From Arthrobacter sp. zg-Y769 (GTDB lineage Bacteria > Actinomycetota > Actinomycetes > Actinomycetales > Micrococcaceae): a stretch of 64,000 nucleotides of DNA. The translations under genes were made by a program, and so were the position numbers. This document shows positions 35,825 to 44,073 of the stretch, one piece after another. Positions within the stretch are counted from its first letter, which is position 1, and every line of letters begins with the position of its first letter. The notes under the pieces are model-generated. The model worked only from the letters and a program-made list of their open reading frames with translations, ran no database searches and was not told the DNA's origin. The stretch spans positions 248,001-312,000 of the forward strand of contig NZ_JAJJOE010000009.1 of the NCBI RefSeq assembly GCF_020907405.1, given 5' to 3'.

Positions 35825-38059
35825 ATGGAAGTTGCCGGACGCAGCCCGGGCCCCAGCGGCAGCCGGGAACCCGGGGTGGAAACCGGCCCGCACTTCCGTG
35901 AACCCCTGCTGGCCCAGGTGAAAAACGCGGTGGCAGGGGCAATCGACGCACTGTCCGAAGGCAAAAGCGTGGTGGTGACCGGGTCAGCCGGAACGGGCAA
36001 GTCCACGGTCATGGCGGGTGTCCTTGCCGGACTCGGCAACGACTATTCGGTAGTGCAGCTGCGCGGAGCAGCGTCGTGGGCGGGAAAACCATTCGCCGGG
36101 CTCTTCTGGCTGCTCAGCGAGTTGCCGCCGGAATCCCTGTCGGATCCGGTCTATGTGTTGCAGTTCCTGCGGCGGGTGTTCAGGGACAAGGCGGCCGGAC
36201 GGCGCCTGGTTCTTGCCGTGGAAAATGTGGAGGACCTGGACGGGGAAACCATCGCCGTCCTTCTTCAGCTGTCCAGGACGGGCAGCGCCCTGATACTGGC
36301 TACGGTCCGGGATCTGTCCGCCTGCCCCGGCGAGTTTGTCCGGTGGTGGTCCGAGGGATCGGTGCACCGGGAAGGCCTCGAACCGCTGCGTCCCAGCGGA
36401 ACCCGGGTGTTGCTGGAGGGATTGGCCGGTGGGCGGGTTTCCAGCCGGCTGGTGCAACAGGTCCAGGCACGGAGCCGGGGCAACCCACTGCTTTCAGCCC
36501 TGTTCCTTCGGGAGCAGCTGGACGCCGGGACAGTCCGCCGCCGGCGGGGCACCTGGGTGTGGACAGGGGCGGTGTCCTACTCGGGTGCCCTGGCAGAGCG
36601 GGTGGAGGTGGAGACCGGACAGCTGTCCCCGGAGGAACGGTACGCCGCAGACGTACTGGCGGTCAGCGGTGCCCTGCCCCTGCTGATGCTTCTCCAGGTA
36701 GCCGATCCGCCGGCAGTGGAACGGCTTGAACAGGATCTGCTGGTCACTTCCGGCTGCGTCCGTACCGTCCAGCTCAAGGATCCGCTGCTCGCCGAGGCCG
36801 CGGCGGCACTCGTCCCTCCTGGCCGCGCCGCTGAGATCCGCGCCAGGCTTGCAGCGGTGCCAAGCCGGACTGGATCCGGATACGGCGGGGACTCGACACA
36901 AGCTGCCGACATGGCCGCTGCACTGGCGGCAGTGCATGAAGCAGGGGAATTGGCCCGCTGCGGCAGGTGGGCGGAAGCCGGCGCAGCAGCACGGCTTGGT
37001 CTGGAGCTGTCCGACAAGTGCGGCAAGGCAGGCCGCCTGCGGCGGGATCTCCTGTCGGAACTATTCGGCGTCTTCCTGTACTGCGGAGAGCTGCGGCAGG
37101 CTGCCGATGTGCTGGCGCAGACGGACGCGGCGGCCGAAGGAATGGAGCTAAACGGCGGCAATGATCTGTGCGAAGGCATTGTGCAGGTTCTTGGTGGCCG
37201 CGCGGACCGCGCCCTGGACTTCCTGCAGCGGGCCTTGGCGCAGTTCGAAGAAGAAGGAACCCAGGATCTGCTTCCCCTAGCGGGAACAGCGGCAGCCTAT
37301 GCATGCATCCTGCTCGACGACGGCGATACTGCCCGCAGCTTCCTTGCGGCCGCCGGCACCGGGGCAGGCTGCGACGCCCCGTCCCCGGAACCCGGCGCTC
37401 CGATCTCCGATTGGGGAGCAGGCCTCATTCGAAGTTTCTCCGGACTGTGTGCGGCCCGCGGCGTAACGCCCCCCGCGGAATCCGGCAGGTTTCCTTCCCC
37501 CGCTGCCGAGGGGGTATCCGGGGTCCGCCCCGGCGTCATGCTGGAGTTGGCCACGGCGGCACTGCATGACCGGCCCGGAGCGGCCGGGGAACTACGGGAG
37601 GCAGCGTCCGGCTGCAGCGGGGATTCGGCGGAGATGTACCTGGAGCTGGCCGAGGGACTCATCGCGCTGCGTCCCGCAGGTTTGCTTCGAGCAGCGGAGC
37701 AGGCCCACCGCCTGGGCCAGTTCCTGATTGCCTATGAGGCAGCCGGCGGGGCCGTGCGCCTGGCCCGCCTCCAGGCCGACCGCGCACAGCTGCGCGCTGC
37801 GCGCCGAATTGAGAATGTCAGTTACCGGATGCTGCGGACGGCCAATTCGGTGGCCGATCGACTGCCGGAATTGTCGGACTTCGAGCGGCAGCTGGCCCTG
37901 GGGGCTGCGGCAGGCCAGAGCAGTTCGCAGCTGGCCGGCGGTCTGCACCTCTCGCCACGGACGGTGGACTGGCACCTGGGCAGGATTTTCCAGAAGTTAC
38001 GTGTATCCGGCCGTGTGGAACTGCGCGAGTGCCTTGAGGACGAGCGTCCACATATCTGA
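35825..38059 (+). CDS. LAL-type LuxR regulator 3 (shortest member)
   Basis: A 744-residue member, about 160 residues shorter than its neighbours, mainly in the helical sensor region. Walker A is G-S-A-G-T-G-K-S (53-60). Walker B reads L-V-L-A-V-E-N-V-E-D-L-D, with Glu where the others have the first Asp. The LuxR domain carries L-H-L-S-P-R-T-V-D-W-H-L-G-R-I-F, W-class like regulator 1. ATG 35825 has a very good GAAGGAG site. It is preceded by promoter A, so it is probably transcribed apart from genes 1-2 and perhaps autoregulated or activated by a sister regulator. Confidence 0.9.
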   Translation: MEVAGRSPGPSGSREPGVETGPHFREPLLAQVKNAVAGAIDALSEGKSVVVTGSAGTGKSTVMAGVLAGLGNDYSVVQLRGAASWAGKPFAGLFWLLSELPPESLSDPVYVLQFLRRVFRDKAAGRRLVLAVENVEDLDGETIAVLLQLSRTGSALILATVRDLSACPGEFVRWWSEGSVHREGLEPLRPSGTRVLLEGLAGGRVSSRLVQQVQARSRGNPLLSALFLREQLDAGTVRRRRGTWVWTGAVSYSGALAERVEVETGQLSPEERYAADVLAVSGALPLLMLLQVADPPAVERLEQDLLVTSGCVRTVQLKDPLLAEAAAALVPPGRAAEIRARLAAVPSRTGSGYGGDSTQAADMAAALAAVHEAGELARCGRWAEAGAAARLGLELSDKCGKAGRLRRDLLSELFGVFLYCGELRQAADVLAQTDAAAEGMELNGGNDLCEGIVQVLGGRADRALDFLQRALAQFEEEGTQDLLPLAGTAAAYACILLDDGDTARSFLAAAGTGAGCDAPSPEPGAPISDWGAGLIRSFSGLCAARGVTPPAESGRFPSPAAEGVSGVRPGVMLELATAALHDRPGAAGELREAASGCSGDSAEMYLELAEGLIALRPAGLLRAAEQAHRLGQFLIAYEAAGGAVRLARLQADRAQLRAARRIENVSYRMLRTANSVADRLPELSDFERQLALGAAAGQSSSQLAGGLHLSPRTVDWHLGRIFQKLRVSGRVELRECLEDERPHI

Positions 38060-38176
38060 GCCGGCACCGTTTTTCTTCGCGGACAGTCAATGCAGGTGGT
38101 TTGCACAGAGAAATCACGTAGGCGGGCGCGGCGTCGGCACTCGTTTTCCAAGTAGCCCGCGTGCGGTAACTAGGGA

Positions 38177-38214
38177 GCGCTACTCGTGTAGCGCACACGG
38201 ACCGTTTCTACGCT
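38177..38214 (+). promoter_or_regulatory. Shared-element promoter B (upstream of regulators 4 and 5)
   Basis: ACTCGTGTA (38182-38190), 18 nt, then -10 TACGCT (38209-38214). The element lies inside a perfect dyad GCGCTAC-TCGT-GTAGCGC (38177-38194), which marks it as an operator for a dimeric protein. The remaining leader to GTG 38341 is about 120 nt. Confidence 0.82.
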
Positions 38215-38340
38215 GGTGGACGGCAGCAATGCAGGGGTCCGACCCCGCTTTCGCCCGCCGACGGCAGGGCACACCAATTCCCTCCCGAAGAACCTGTTCC
38301 AGACGCTTGTACGTGAAAACGACAGAAACCGGGTCTCGAA

Positions 38341-41088
38341 GTGCAGCCTTATGATGATCAGCCAGCCTTTCACCGTCTACCCCCAGCCGACACACCGGAC
38401 GCGGCAGCGGTTTCTGAGGGCCGCCAGCCGGCCTCCACCGCCGTCGTCGGGAGGGAAGAGGTACTGCAGGAAATACTGCGGTACCTCTCCGGGAGCGCAC
38501 AGGGAACCGGCTGCCTGCTGGTGGGGGAAGCCGGTATTGGTAAGACCGCCGTTATGCAGCACGTGCTGAGGCAACTGCAGGGCGACACCTACATCGTGCA
38601 GGTACGCGGGTCGGAATTTGCGGGAAGGACACCGTTTGGTGCGCTCACGTTCCTGCTTTCGGACCTGGACCCGGAGCTTTCCAACCATCCAGTGATGATC
38701 CTTCGCGGGCTCACGCAGCTTGTGGCGGAACGGTCCGGGGGCCGCCCCGTACTCCTGGCCGTCGACAACGCCGAGGAGCTGGACGAATTTTCCGCCATGG
38801 TGCTTACCCAGATGGTGCTTAACCGCAGCGCCGGCATGCTCGTGGCGTTCCGTGATTTTAGTTCAGCTCCGGCTGAGTTTGCCGGACTTTGGCGGGACGG
38901 CATCCTGGCGCGGGTGGATCTTGAGCCGTTGAGCGTTCCCGAGACTGCGGCGTACCTTGGGACGCTGCTGGGGGGCAGCGTCTCGCGGGCAGCAGCCGCC
39001 GCAGTCCACGACCACGCGGGCGGCAACCCTCATCTCCTGGCGCTGGCACGAACGGACTTCCAGGACGCGGGGCGGCTGCGGCTGCACAACGGAAGCTGGA
39101 TCCTTGCCCCCGGCGGGGAACTCCGGGGCGGACGGGTGGCTGCAACAGTCATGGGCAGCCTCGCGGGCCTGACACCGGCGCAGACCGAGTTGCTTCAACT
39201 GCTGTCCATGGCCCGGTCGCTTCCGCTTCCCGTGGTTCTTGCCCGGCTGGACAACGCGGAGCTGGACGCGCTGCAGGAACAGGGAATCGTGACCCTCGAT
39301 GCCCGTCCCGTGCCGGACGTGCTCATCACCAGTGCCGTAGTGGCACGGTCGGTGCGGGCCGGACTGACTCCGGCGCGGCAACGGCAGCTCTTTGAAGACC
39401 TGGCGCCGGCGCTGAACACCGGACTGGTCCTGGACCCGCTTGTCCTGGCCGACTGGCTGGACGGCGTCGGTGAAGTGCCGTCCTTGGAACTGGTGCTGCG
39501 GGCAGCGCGCCTTGCCACCGACGCGGGGCAGCCGGAAACAGCGGTCCGGCTGCTGGCAGCCGTCATCGACGGGGAGGAAAGCGCCGGCGTCGTCGTCGAA
39601 CTTGCCCGTGCACGCACCGCGCAGGGCGAATACGGGGCAGCGATGGGAGTGCTGGCCCGCTTCCGCGGCCGCGACTCGGTCCCTTCCGGCGAGGAGCGAA
39701 TCCGGTTGCTGCTCGCTGAGGGCCGCGTGCTGTGCATCGAGGCAACCGGGCTCCGGGATCCCCGCTCCACGGCAGCCCCCGCAGAACCTTCACGGATGCG
39801 GCACACGGATCTGTTCGAGCAGGTGGAACAGGAAATCGCCGGCCTGGGCGGGGCGGACGGTGGAAACACCGCCGACTTGGTCCGCGAGCTGGCTTTGGCC
39901 CGGGGCGAATGCCACTCCGCCCACGGCCGGTTCCTGGCGAACAGCACGTATCTCGCTGACCTGGACATTCCCGACGCCGACTTCCGGATCCTGCGTGCCG
40001 CCTGGCAGGCTGAGGCCTGGAGCATGACCAACCGCCAGGATGACGCCCTTGAACAGGCGGGGAAGGTGGAGCGGCTGCTCCAGGGCACGGAGCTCAGTGC
40101 CGGTACGCGTGTCCGCGTGGTCAGCAGGATCCTGCACACCTACGCGCTCACCGGGGCGCTGCCCGCCTGCGAACGGCTGCTGGCCCGGTCCGCTGCCGAT
40201 GGCATGGAGGGCACTTACACGGAACTGGCCGAAGGATTGCTGCATGCCTTCGCCGGCAGGCCCGAACCGGCGCTCGCGGCGCTCACTCCCGCGGTCAACC
40301 AGCTGGCGGTCAGCGGACCTGCGGCCTTCCTGCCGCTTGCCGCCGCGGCCGCGGCCTACTGCCACGCCGTTCAAGGGCGGAGCGAGGACGCGCGCCGGTA
40401 TCTGCAGATGCAGCGCTCGGCGGCCGACGGCGGCCCCTGGACCGTTCGCCGCGGCTCCCGGCATTTCTCGGCCCTGACGGAGGCGGCACTGGGATCGGAG
40501 ACCGGCAGCAGCCGCTTTTCCTCACTCGCCGCCCAGGACCACCGGCGGGGAGCGTACGCCTATGAGCTGCTGGCCCGGTTCACCGCCATGCGGCTCGGCG
40601 ATGAGGAAAGCCTCGACGACGTGCTCTCCGTGGCTGCCAACCAGGAAGGGGACTTCGCGGCATTGTGCGAGCTCTATGCCAAGGGCCTGGGTAACGGGGA
40701 CGCCCAGGTACTGCTGCGGGCATCGGAGACAGCGGCCGGCATCGGGTATGTGCTGCTGGCCCGGGAAATCTCGGAGCACGCCTTGAGCATCGCCTCCGGA
40801 GCCGGCGACCGGGCCACCGTCCGCTTTATCCACCGCAGCCGCCGGGTAGCGGCTCCGGACTCACAGGCCGAGGCCGCCGACGAATTCCTTGGCGCGCTTA
40901 CCGCCCGGGAACGCTCGATCGCCCGCAAGGCGGTGGCCGGCACCAGCAACAAGAAGATCGCAGAGGAACTGGGCATCTCGGTCCGGACCGTCGAAGGACA
41001 TCTTTACCAGGTGTACTCCAAGCTCCACGTCGGCAGCCGCCGGGAGCTGGCACGCACGATTGCCGAGCAGTCAGGGGCGAAGAAATGA
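38341..41088 (+). CDS. LAL-type LuxR regulator 4 (apparently chimeric)
   Basis: A 915-residue regulator. The ATPase half resembles regulator 1: T-P-F-G-A-L-T-F-L-L-S, Walker A G-E-A-G-I-G-K-T at 62-69, Walker B V-L-L-A-V-D-N-A-E-E-L-D, then F-S-A-M-V-L-T-Q-M-V. Its LuxR domain (L-T-A-R-E-R, S-V-R-T-V-E-G-H-L-Y-Q-V-Y) is instead of the G-class of regulators 2 and 5. The start GTG 38341 lacks a good ribosome site; promoter B lies about 130 bp upstream. Its TGA overlaps the ATG of regulator 5 (ATGA), indicating translational coupling. Confidence 0.9.
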   Translation: MQPYDDQPAFHRLPPADTPDAAAVSEGRQPASTAVVGREEVLQEILRYLSGSAQGTGCLLVGEAGIGKTAVMQHVLRQLQGDTYIVQVRGSEFAGRTPFGALTFLLSDLDPELSNHPVMILRGLTQLVAERSGGRPVLLAVDNAEELDEFSAMVLTQMVLNRSAGMLVAFRDFSSAPAEFAGLWRDGILARVDLEPLSVPETAAYLGTLLGGSVSRAAAAAVHDHAGGNPHLLALARTDFQDAGRLRLHNGSWILAPGGELRGGRVAATVMGSLAGLTPAQTELLQLLSMARSLPLPVVLARLDNAELDALQEQGIVTLDARPVPDVLITSAVVARSVRAGLTPARQRQLFEDLAPALNTGLVLDPLVLADWLDGVGEVPSLELVLRAARLATDAGQPETAVRLLAAVIDGEESAGVVVELARARTAQGEYGAAMGVLARFRGRDSVPSGEERIRLLLAEGRVLCIEATGLRDPRSTAAPAEPSRMRHTDLFEQVEQEIAGLGGADGGNTADLVRELALARGECHSAHGRFLANSTYLADLDIPDADFRILRAAWQAEAWSMTNRQDDALEQAGKVERLLQGTELSAGTRVRVVSRILHTYALTGALPACERLLARSAADGMEGTYTELAEGLLHAFAGRPEPALAALTPAVNQLAVSGPAAFLPLAAAAAAYCHAVQGRSEDARRYLQMQRSAADGGPWTVRRGSRHFSALTEAALGSETGSSRFSSLAAQDHRRGAYAYELLARFTAMRLGDEESLDDVLSVAANQEGDFAALCELYAKGLGNGDAQVLLRASETAAGIGYVLLAREISEHALSIASGAGDRATVRFIHRSRRVAAPDSQAEAADEFLGALTARERSIARKAVAGTSNKKIAEELGISVRTVEGHLYQVYSKLHVGSRRELARTIAEQSGAKK

Positions 41089-43838
41089 CGCATTGGGGAC
41101 AAGGCCGCCAATTGTTCGGCCGTGAACGCGAACTCGCCGAAGTGACCAACAGGCTCCTGGACCCGGGGCTGCGCGGCGTCGTCCTGCTGGGGGCGGAGGG
41201 GATCGGCAAGTCCTCGCTGGCTGAACTGGCAGCTGAGCGCCTCGGCTCGATCATGGCGCCGTACTACGTGTGCGGGTCTCCGGTGCTGTCCCGCATGCAG
41301 TACGGCATCCTCTCCACTTATCTGGGCTCTGCCACGGCGGCGGAAATGGAATCCCCGCTCGCGGTCCTGCGGACCGTGCGGGCGCATTTCCAGCGGCTCA
41401 CCGAAACCAGCGGCATGCAGACCCTGCTGGTGGTGGACAACGCCCAGCACATCGACGAAGCAAGCGCCCATCTGCTGACCCAGCTGGCCATGTCCGGAGA
41501 ACTGCGCCTGATGGTCATTTCCCGTGCCCGGGCACCAAGGATCCACGAGCTGCTCTCGCTGGCCCGGGACGGGTTGCTGGCCCGGATAGACCTGGGGCCG
41601 CTGTCCCGGCAGGCCGTCCACGAGTTCTGCGTCAGCGTCCTCGGCGGTCCGGTGCTCCAGGCCTCCAGCACGCTGCTGAGCCGGATGTCCGGCGGCAACC
41701 CGCTGTACGTCAAGGAACTGCTGACCCGCGCCCAACGGCAGCAGCGGCTCGTGGAAGTGAACGGGGCGTGGTACCTGGGGGAGGAACCCGACTGCCTCGA
41801 CACGTCGCTGGTGGACCTCGTGAAGAGCATGCTCGCTTCCCGCAGCCCTGCAGAACGCAACGTCCTCGAGACGGTGGCGCTCGCCGTGCGCCTGCCGCGC
41901 TCCGTCGTGTCGGCGGTGTCCGACGACGACGCCGTCCGCTCGCTCGTGATCGACGGCATCCTGGAGATCCTGCCGGACCGGGATGAATCGGTGCATCTGG
42001 TGCAGCCGCTGCACGAGGAGATCATCCGCAGCCTCGTACCGGCTGCCCGCAGCGCCGAGATCCGCACCCGGGTCCTGGGCCGCTACGAGCCCGGATCGCT
42101 GCTTGGCCCGGAGCAGCCTGAAGGCCAGGACAGCCTGCTGCGGCATGCCGAATGGGCCCTGGACTGCGGCGAACGGCTTTCTGCCGAAGAACTGCTGGCG
42201 GCCGCACGCGCGGCAAACACAATGGGCGACGCGGCACGCGGCAGGCGCTTCGCTGCCGCCGTGCACCTGCCGCCCTTCCGGAGGCCCGCAGAGGTGGAGC
42301 TTGCCGTTTCGTACGCCCAGCAGGGCGGCTACGGACGGGCACGAAGCCAGCTGGAAGCGCTCAGGACGGGGACGGACGACGTCGGCACCTGGGATCAGCG
42401 GAGCATGCAGCGCGCTGCGTTCGCCAGTGCCCTGGTGCTACGCCAGACCAACGCGGATGCCGGCGAATTGAACGTCCTGGCGCAGCGGTGGATTGAGATG
42501 GCGACCGCGCTGGCCGCAAGGGAAACGCCTGCGGCAGGAACACCTCCCCGCGTTCGTGCCGGGGCGGGAGCGCTGGAGGCCGCCGCGCTGGTCGTGGACG
42601 GTGCCTATGTCGAGGCCTGCACCCGGTTGGCTGCCCTCGTGGATGACGAGGAAGAACCGCAGTCAGCCGACGACGTCGAGCGGGCCTTGATCATCCACGG
42701 ACTCTACGCGGAAGTCCTCGGGGCCCTGGGCGAGGTGGGACCGGCGCTGCAGCAGGCGCAGGCCGCCGCGAACCTCCTCGAGGGCAGCGCCGGACGGCTC
42801 GGGGGCTATGCCGGGTTTGTCTTTGTACGCCAGGCCCTGGCCCTGCTCCACGGCGGCCGGTTTACCCAGTTGGAACAGCTGATTGCCAGGATGCACACCG
42901 GTCCCCGACACCTGCTGGCCGTGCTGGGGGGAACCATGGGCGTTCTCGAGGCGGCTTTGGAAATCCACCGGGGCAGGCTGCATGAAGGACTGCGGAGGCT
43001 GCGTCCCGCCGTGGAATCCCTGCGGGACAAGGATCCCGAGCTTCTGCTTCCCTACGCACTCGGGCTGGCAGGCTACGCGTCCACAGTTGTCGGGGACGGG
43101 ACCCCTGCCGCCGGGTTCGGCAGCCAGGTGCCCGCCGCCGGCTATCCCGGACCGCGGCATTTGTGGCTCACGGCCCAGGCGTATGCCGCGGCAGCCGAAG
43201 CCTCCCAGTCCACGGAGGGACCGACCTCCGGCAGGCTGGCTGTACTTGCCGCCGAGGCACGTGCGGCCGGGCTGCGCAGCAGCGAAAAGGACATCCTGGA
43301 ACTCTGCCTTGCCGTGGGGGACCTGGCACAGGTCGGACGGCTGGCCGAACTCACTGCCGACTTTGAAGGCGGGGAAGCCCAGGCCCTGCACGCCTACGCT
43401 GCGGCAGTCGCCTCCGGCAACCCGGACCGTATGGTTGCGGCTGCCGAAGACGCGATCCGGGCACAGAAGTACCTGGTGGCGGTGGAGAGCATCGGCCATG
43501 CCATCCGTTTTTACGGGAACCACGGGAACCTGCGCCGTCAACGTGCACTCATCCAGCAGCTTCGCCGGCGCCGGGAGGAACTGGCCGGCGTGACGGTCTC
43601 GTACCTGAGCCCGTCCCTGCATCTGGTCCGGCTGACCCGGCGGGAGCACGAAATTGTGGACCTCCTGCTTTCCGGTGCCACAACCAAGGACATCGCAGCC
43701 CACTTCACGCTGTCGCAGCGGACCGTGGAGGGGCACGTATACCGGATCTATGTGAAGCTGGGCATCAGCCGCCGGGCGGACCTCGAGTCGGCCTACCGTG
43801 CCCTGGAACCGGGTCCCCGCAGCAGCTCCCTGCTGTAG
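41085..43838 (+). CDS. LAL-type LuxR regulator 5
   Basis: A 917-residue regulator with N-terminal L-F-G-R-E-R-E-L, Walker A G-A-E-G-I-G-K-S (36-43) and Walker B L-L-V-V-D-N-A-Q-H-I-D. The middle region has the V-P-A-A-R-S-A-E motif shared with regulator 2. A long helical region is followed by a LuxR domain (L-T-R-R-E-H-E-I-V-D-L-L, S-Q-R-T-V-E-G-H-V-Y-R-I-Y). Regulators 2 and 5 look like a duplication pair. It overlaps gene 4 by 4 bp and is nearest to the exopolysaccharide genes, making it a leading candidate for the locus activator; this is inference from position only. Confidence 0.9.
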   Translation: MTHWGQGRQLFGRERELAEVTNRLLDPGLRGVVLLGAEGIGKSSLAELAAERLGSIMAPYYVCGSPVLSRMQYGILSTYLGSATAAEMESPLAVLRTVRAHFQRLTETSGMQTLLVVDNAQHIDEASAHLLTQLAMSGELRLMVISRARAPRIHELLSLARDGLLARIDLGPLSRQAVHEFCVSVLGGPVLQASSTLLSRMSGGNPLYVKELLTRAQRQQRLVEVNGAWYLGEEPDCLDTSLVDLVKSMLASRSPAERNVLETVALAVRLPRSVVSAVSDDDAVRSLVIDGILEILPDRDESVHLVQPLHEEIIRSLVPAARSAEIRTRVLGRYEPGSLLGPEQPEGQDSLLRHAEWALDCGERLSAEELLAAARAANTMGDAARGRRFAAAVHLPPFRRPAEVELAVSYAQQGGYGRARSQLEALRTGTDDVGTWDQRSMQRAAFASALVLRQTNADAGELNVLAQRWIEMATALAARETPAAGTPPRVRAGAGALEAAALVVDGAYVEACTRLAALVDDEEEPQSADDVERALIIHGLYAEVLGALGEVGPALQQAQAAANLLEGSAGRLGGYAGFVFVRQALALLHGGRFTQLEQLIARMHTGPRHLLAVLGGTMGVLEAALEIHRGRLHEGLRRLRPAVESLRDKDPELLLPYALGLAGYASTVVGDGTPAAGFGSQVPAAGYPGPRHLWLTAQAYAAAAEASQSTEGPTSGRLAVLAAEARAAGLRSSEKDILELCLAVGDLAQVGRLAELTADFEGGEAQALHAYAAAVASGNPDRMVAAAEDAIRAQKYLVAVESIGHAIRFYGNHGNLRRQRALIQQLRRRREELAGVTVSYLSPSLHLVRLTRREHEIVDLLLSGATTKDIAAHFTLSQRTVEGHVYRIYVKLGISRRADLESAYRALEPGPRSSSLL

Positions 43839-43862
43839 GCGACGCTCCCGGCCCCGGCAGAT

Positions 43863-43887
43863 ACCGGGGATCTTTATTACCCCCGGT
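43863..43887 (+). terminator. Weak terminator after regulator 5
   Basis: ACCGGGG (43863-43869) pairs with CCCCGGT (43881-43887), with an 11-nt AT-rich loop. No U-tract follows. It overlaps a degenerate element TTACTCGTCAC (43887-43897) that lacks a matching -10 box. Confidence 0.35.
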
Positions 43888-43982
43888 TACTCGTCACGCC
43901 ACGCTCCAAGAGTTCTGCTTCCCCAAGCCGAGTAGTCACCCGCGTGAGGCACAAGTTCGCAGCCTGCGGCCGGGTATCCGGT

Positions 43983-44015
43983 ACTCGTGTGAGCGGCGTT
44001 AGCCGCTCTTAGGCT
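43983..44015 (+). promoter_or_regulatory. Shared-element promoter C (exopolysaccharide operon)
   Basis: ACTCGTGTG (43983-43991), 18 nt, then -10 TAGGCT (44010-44015). The spacer itself contains a perfect hairpin AGCGGC-GTTA-GCCGCT (43992-44007). The start codon of the glycosyltransferase gene lies 59 bp after the -10 box. Confidence 0.82.
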
Positions 44016-44073
44016 GGGCCCGATCCAGTACTCCAATAGGTCTTTTATGCGTGTGGTTCGTGGGGGATGAACG

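Noticed and set aside
29988-43838. The regulator array as a STAND-type phage-defence island
   Set aside because: All five proteins end in intact LuxR DNA-binding domains, no nuclease or effector domain is present, and no mobile element or other defence gene flanks them.
43887-43921. TTACTCGTCAC as a fifth copy of the shared promoter
   Set aside because: At 18 nt stands TGCTTC, not a -10 box, and the right side of the element differs. It may be an extra binding half-site for promoter C.
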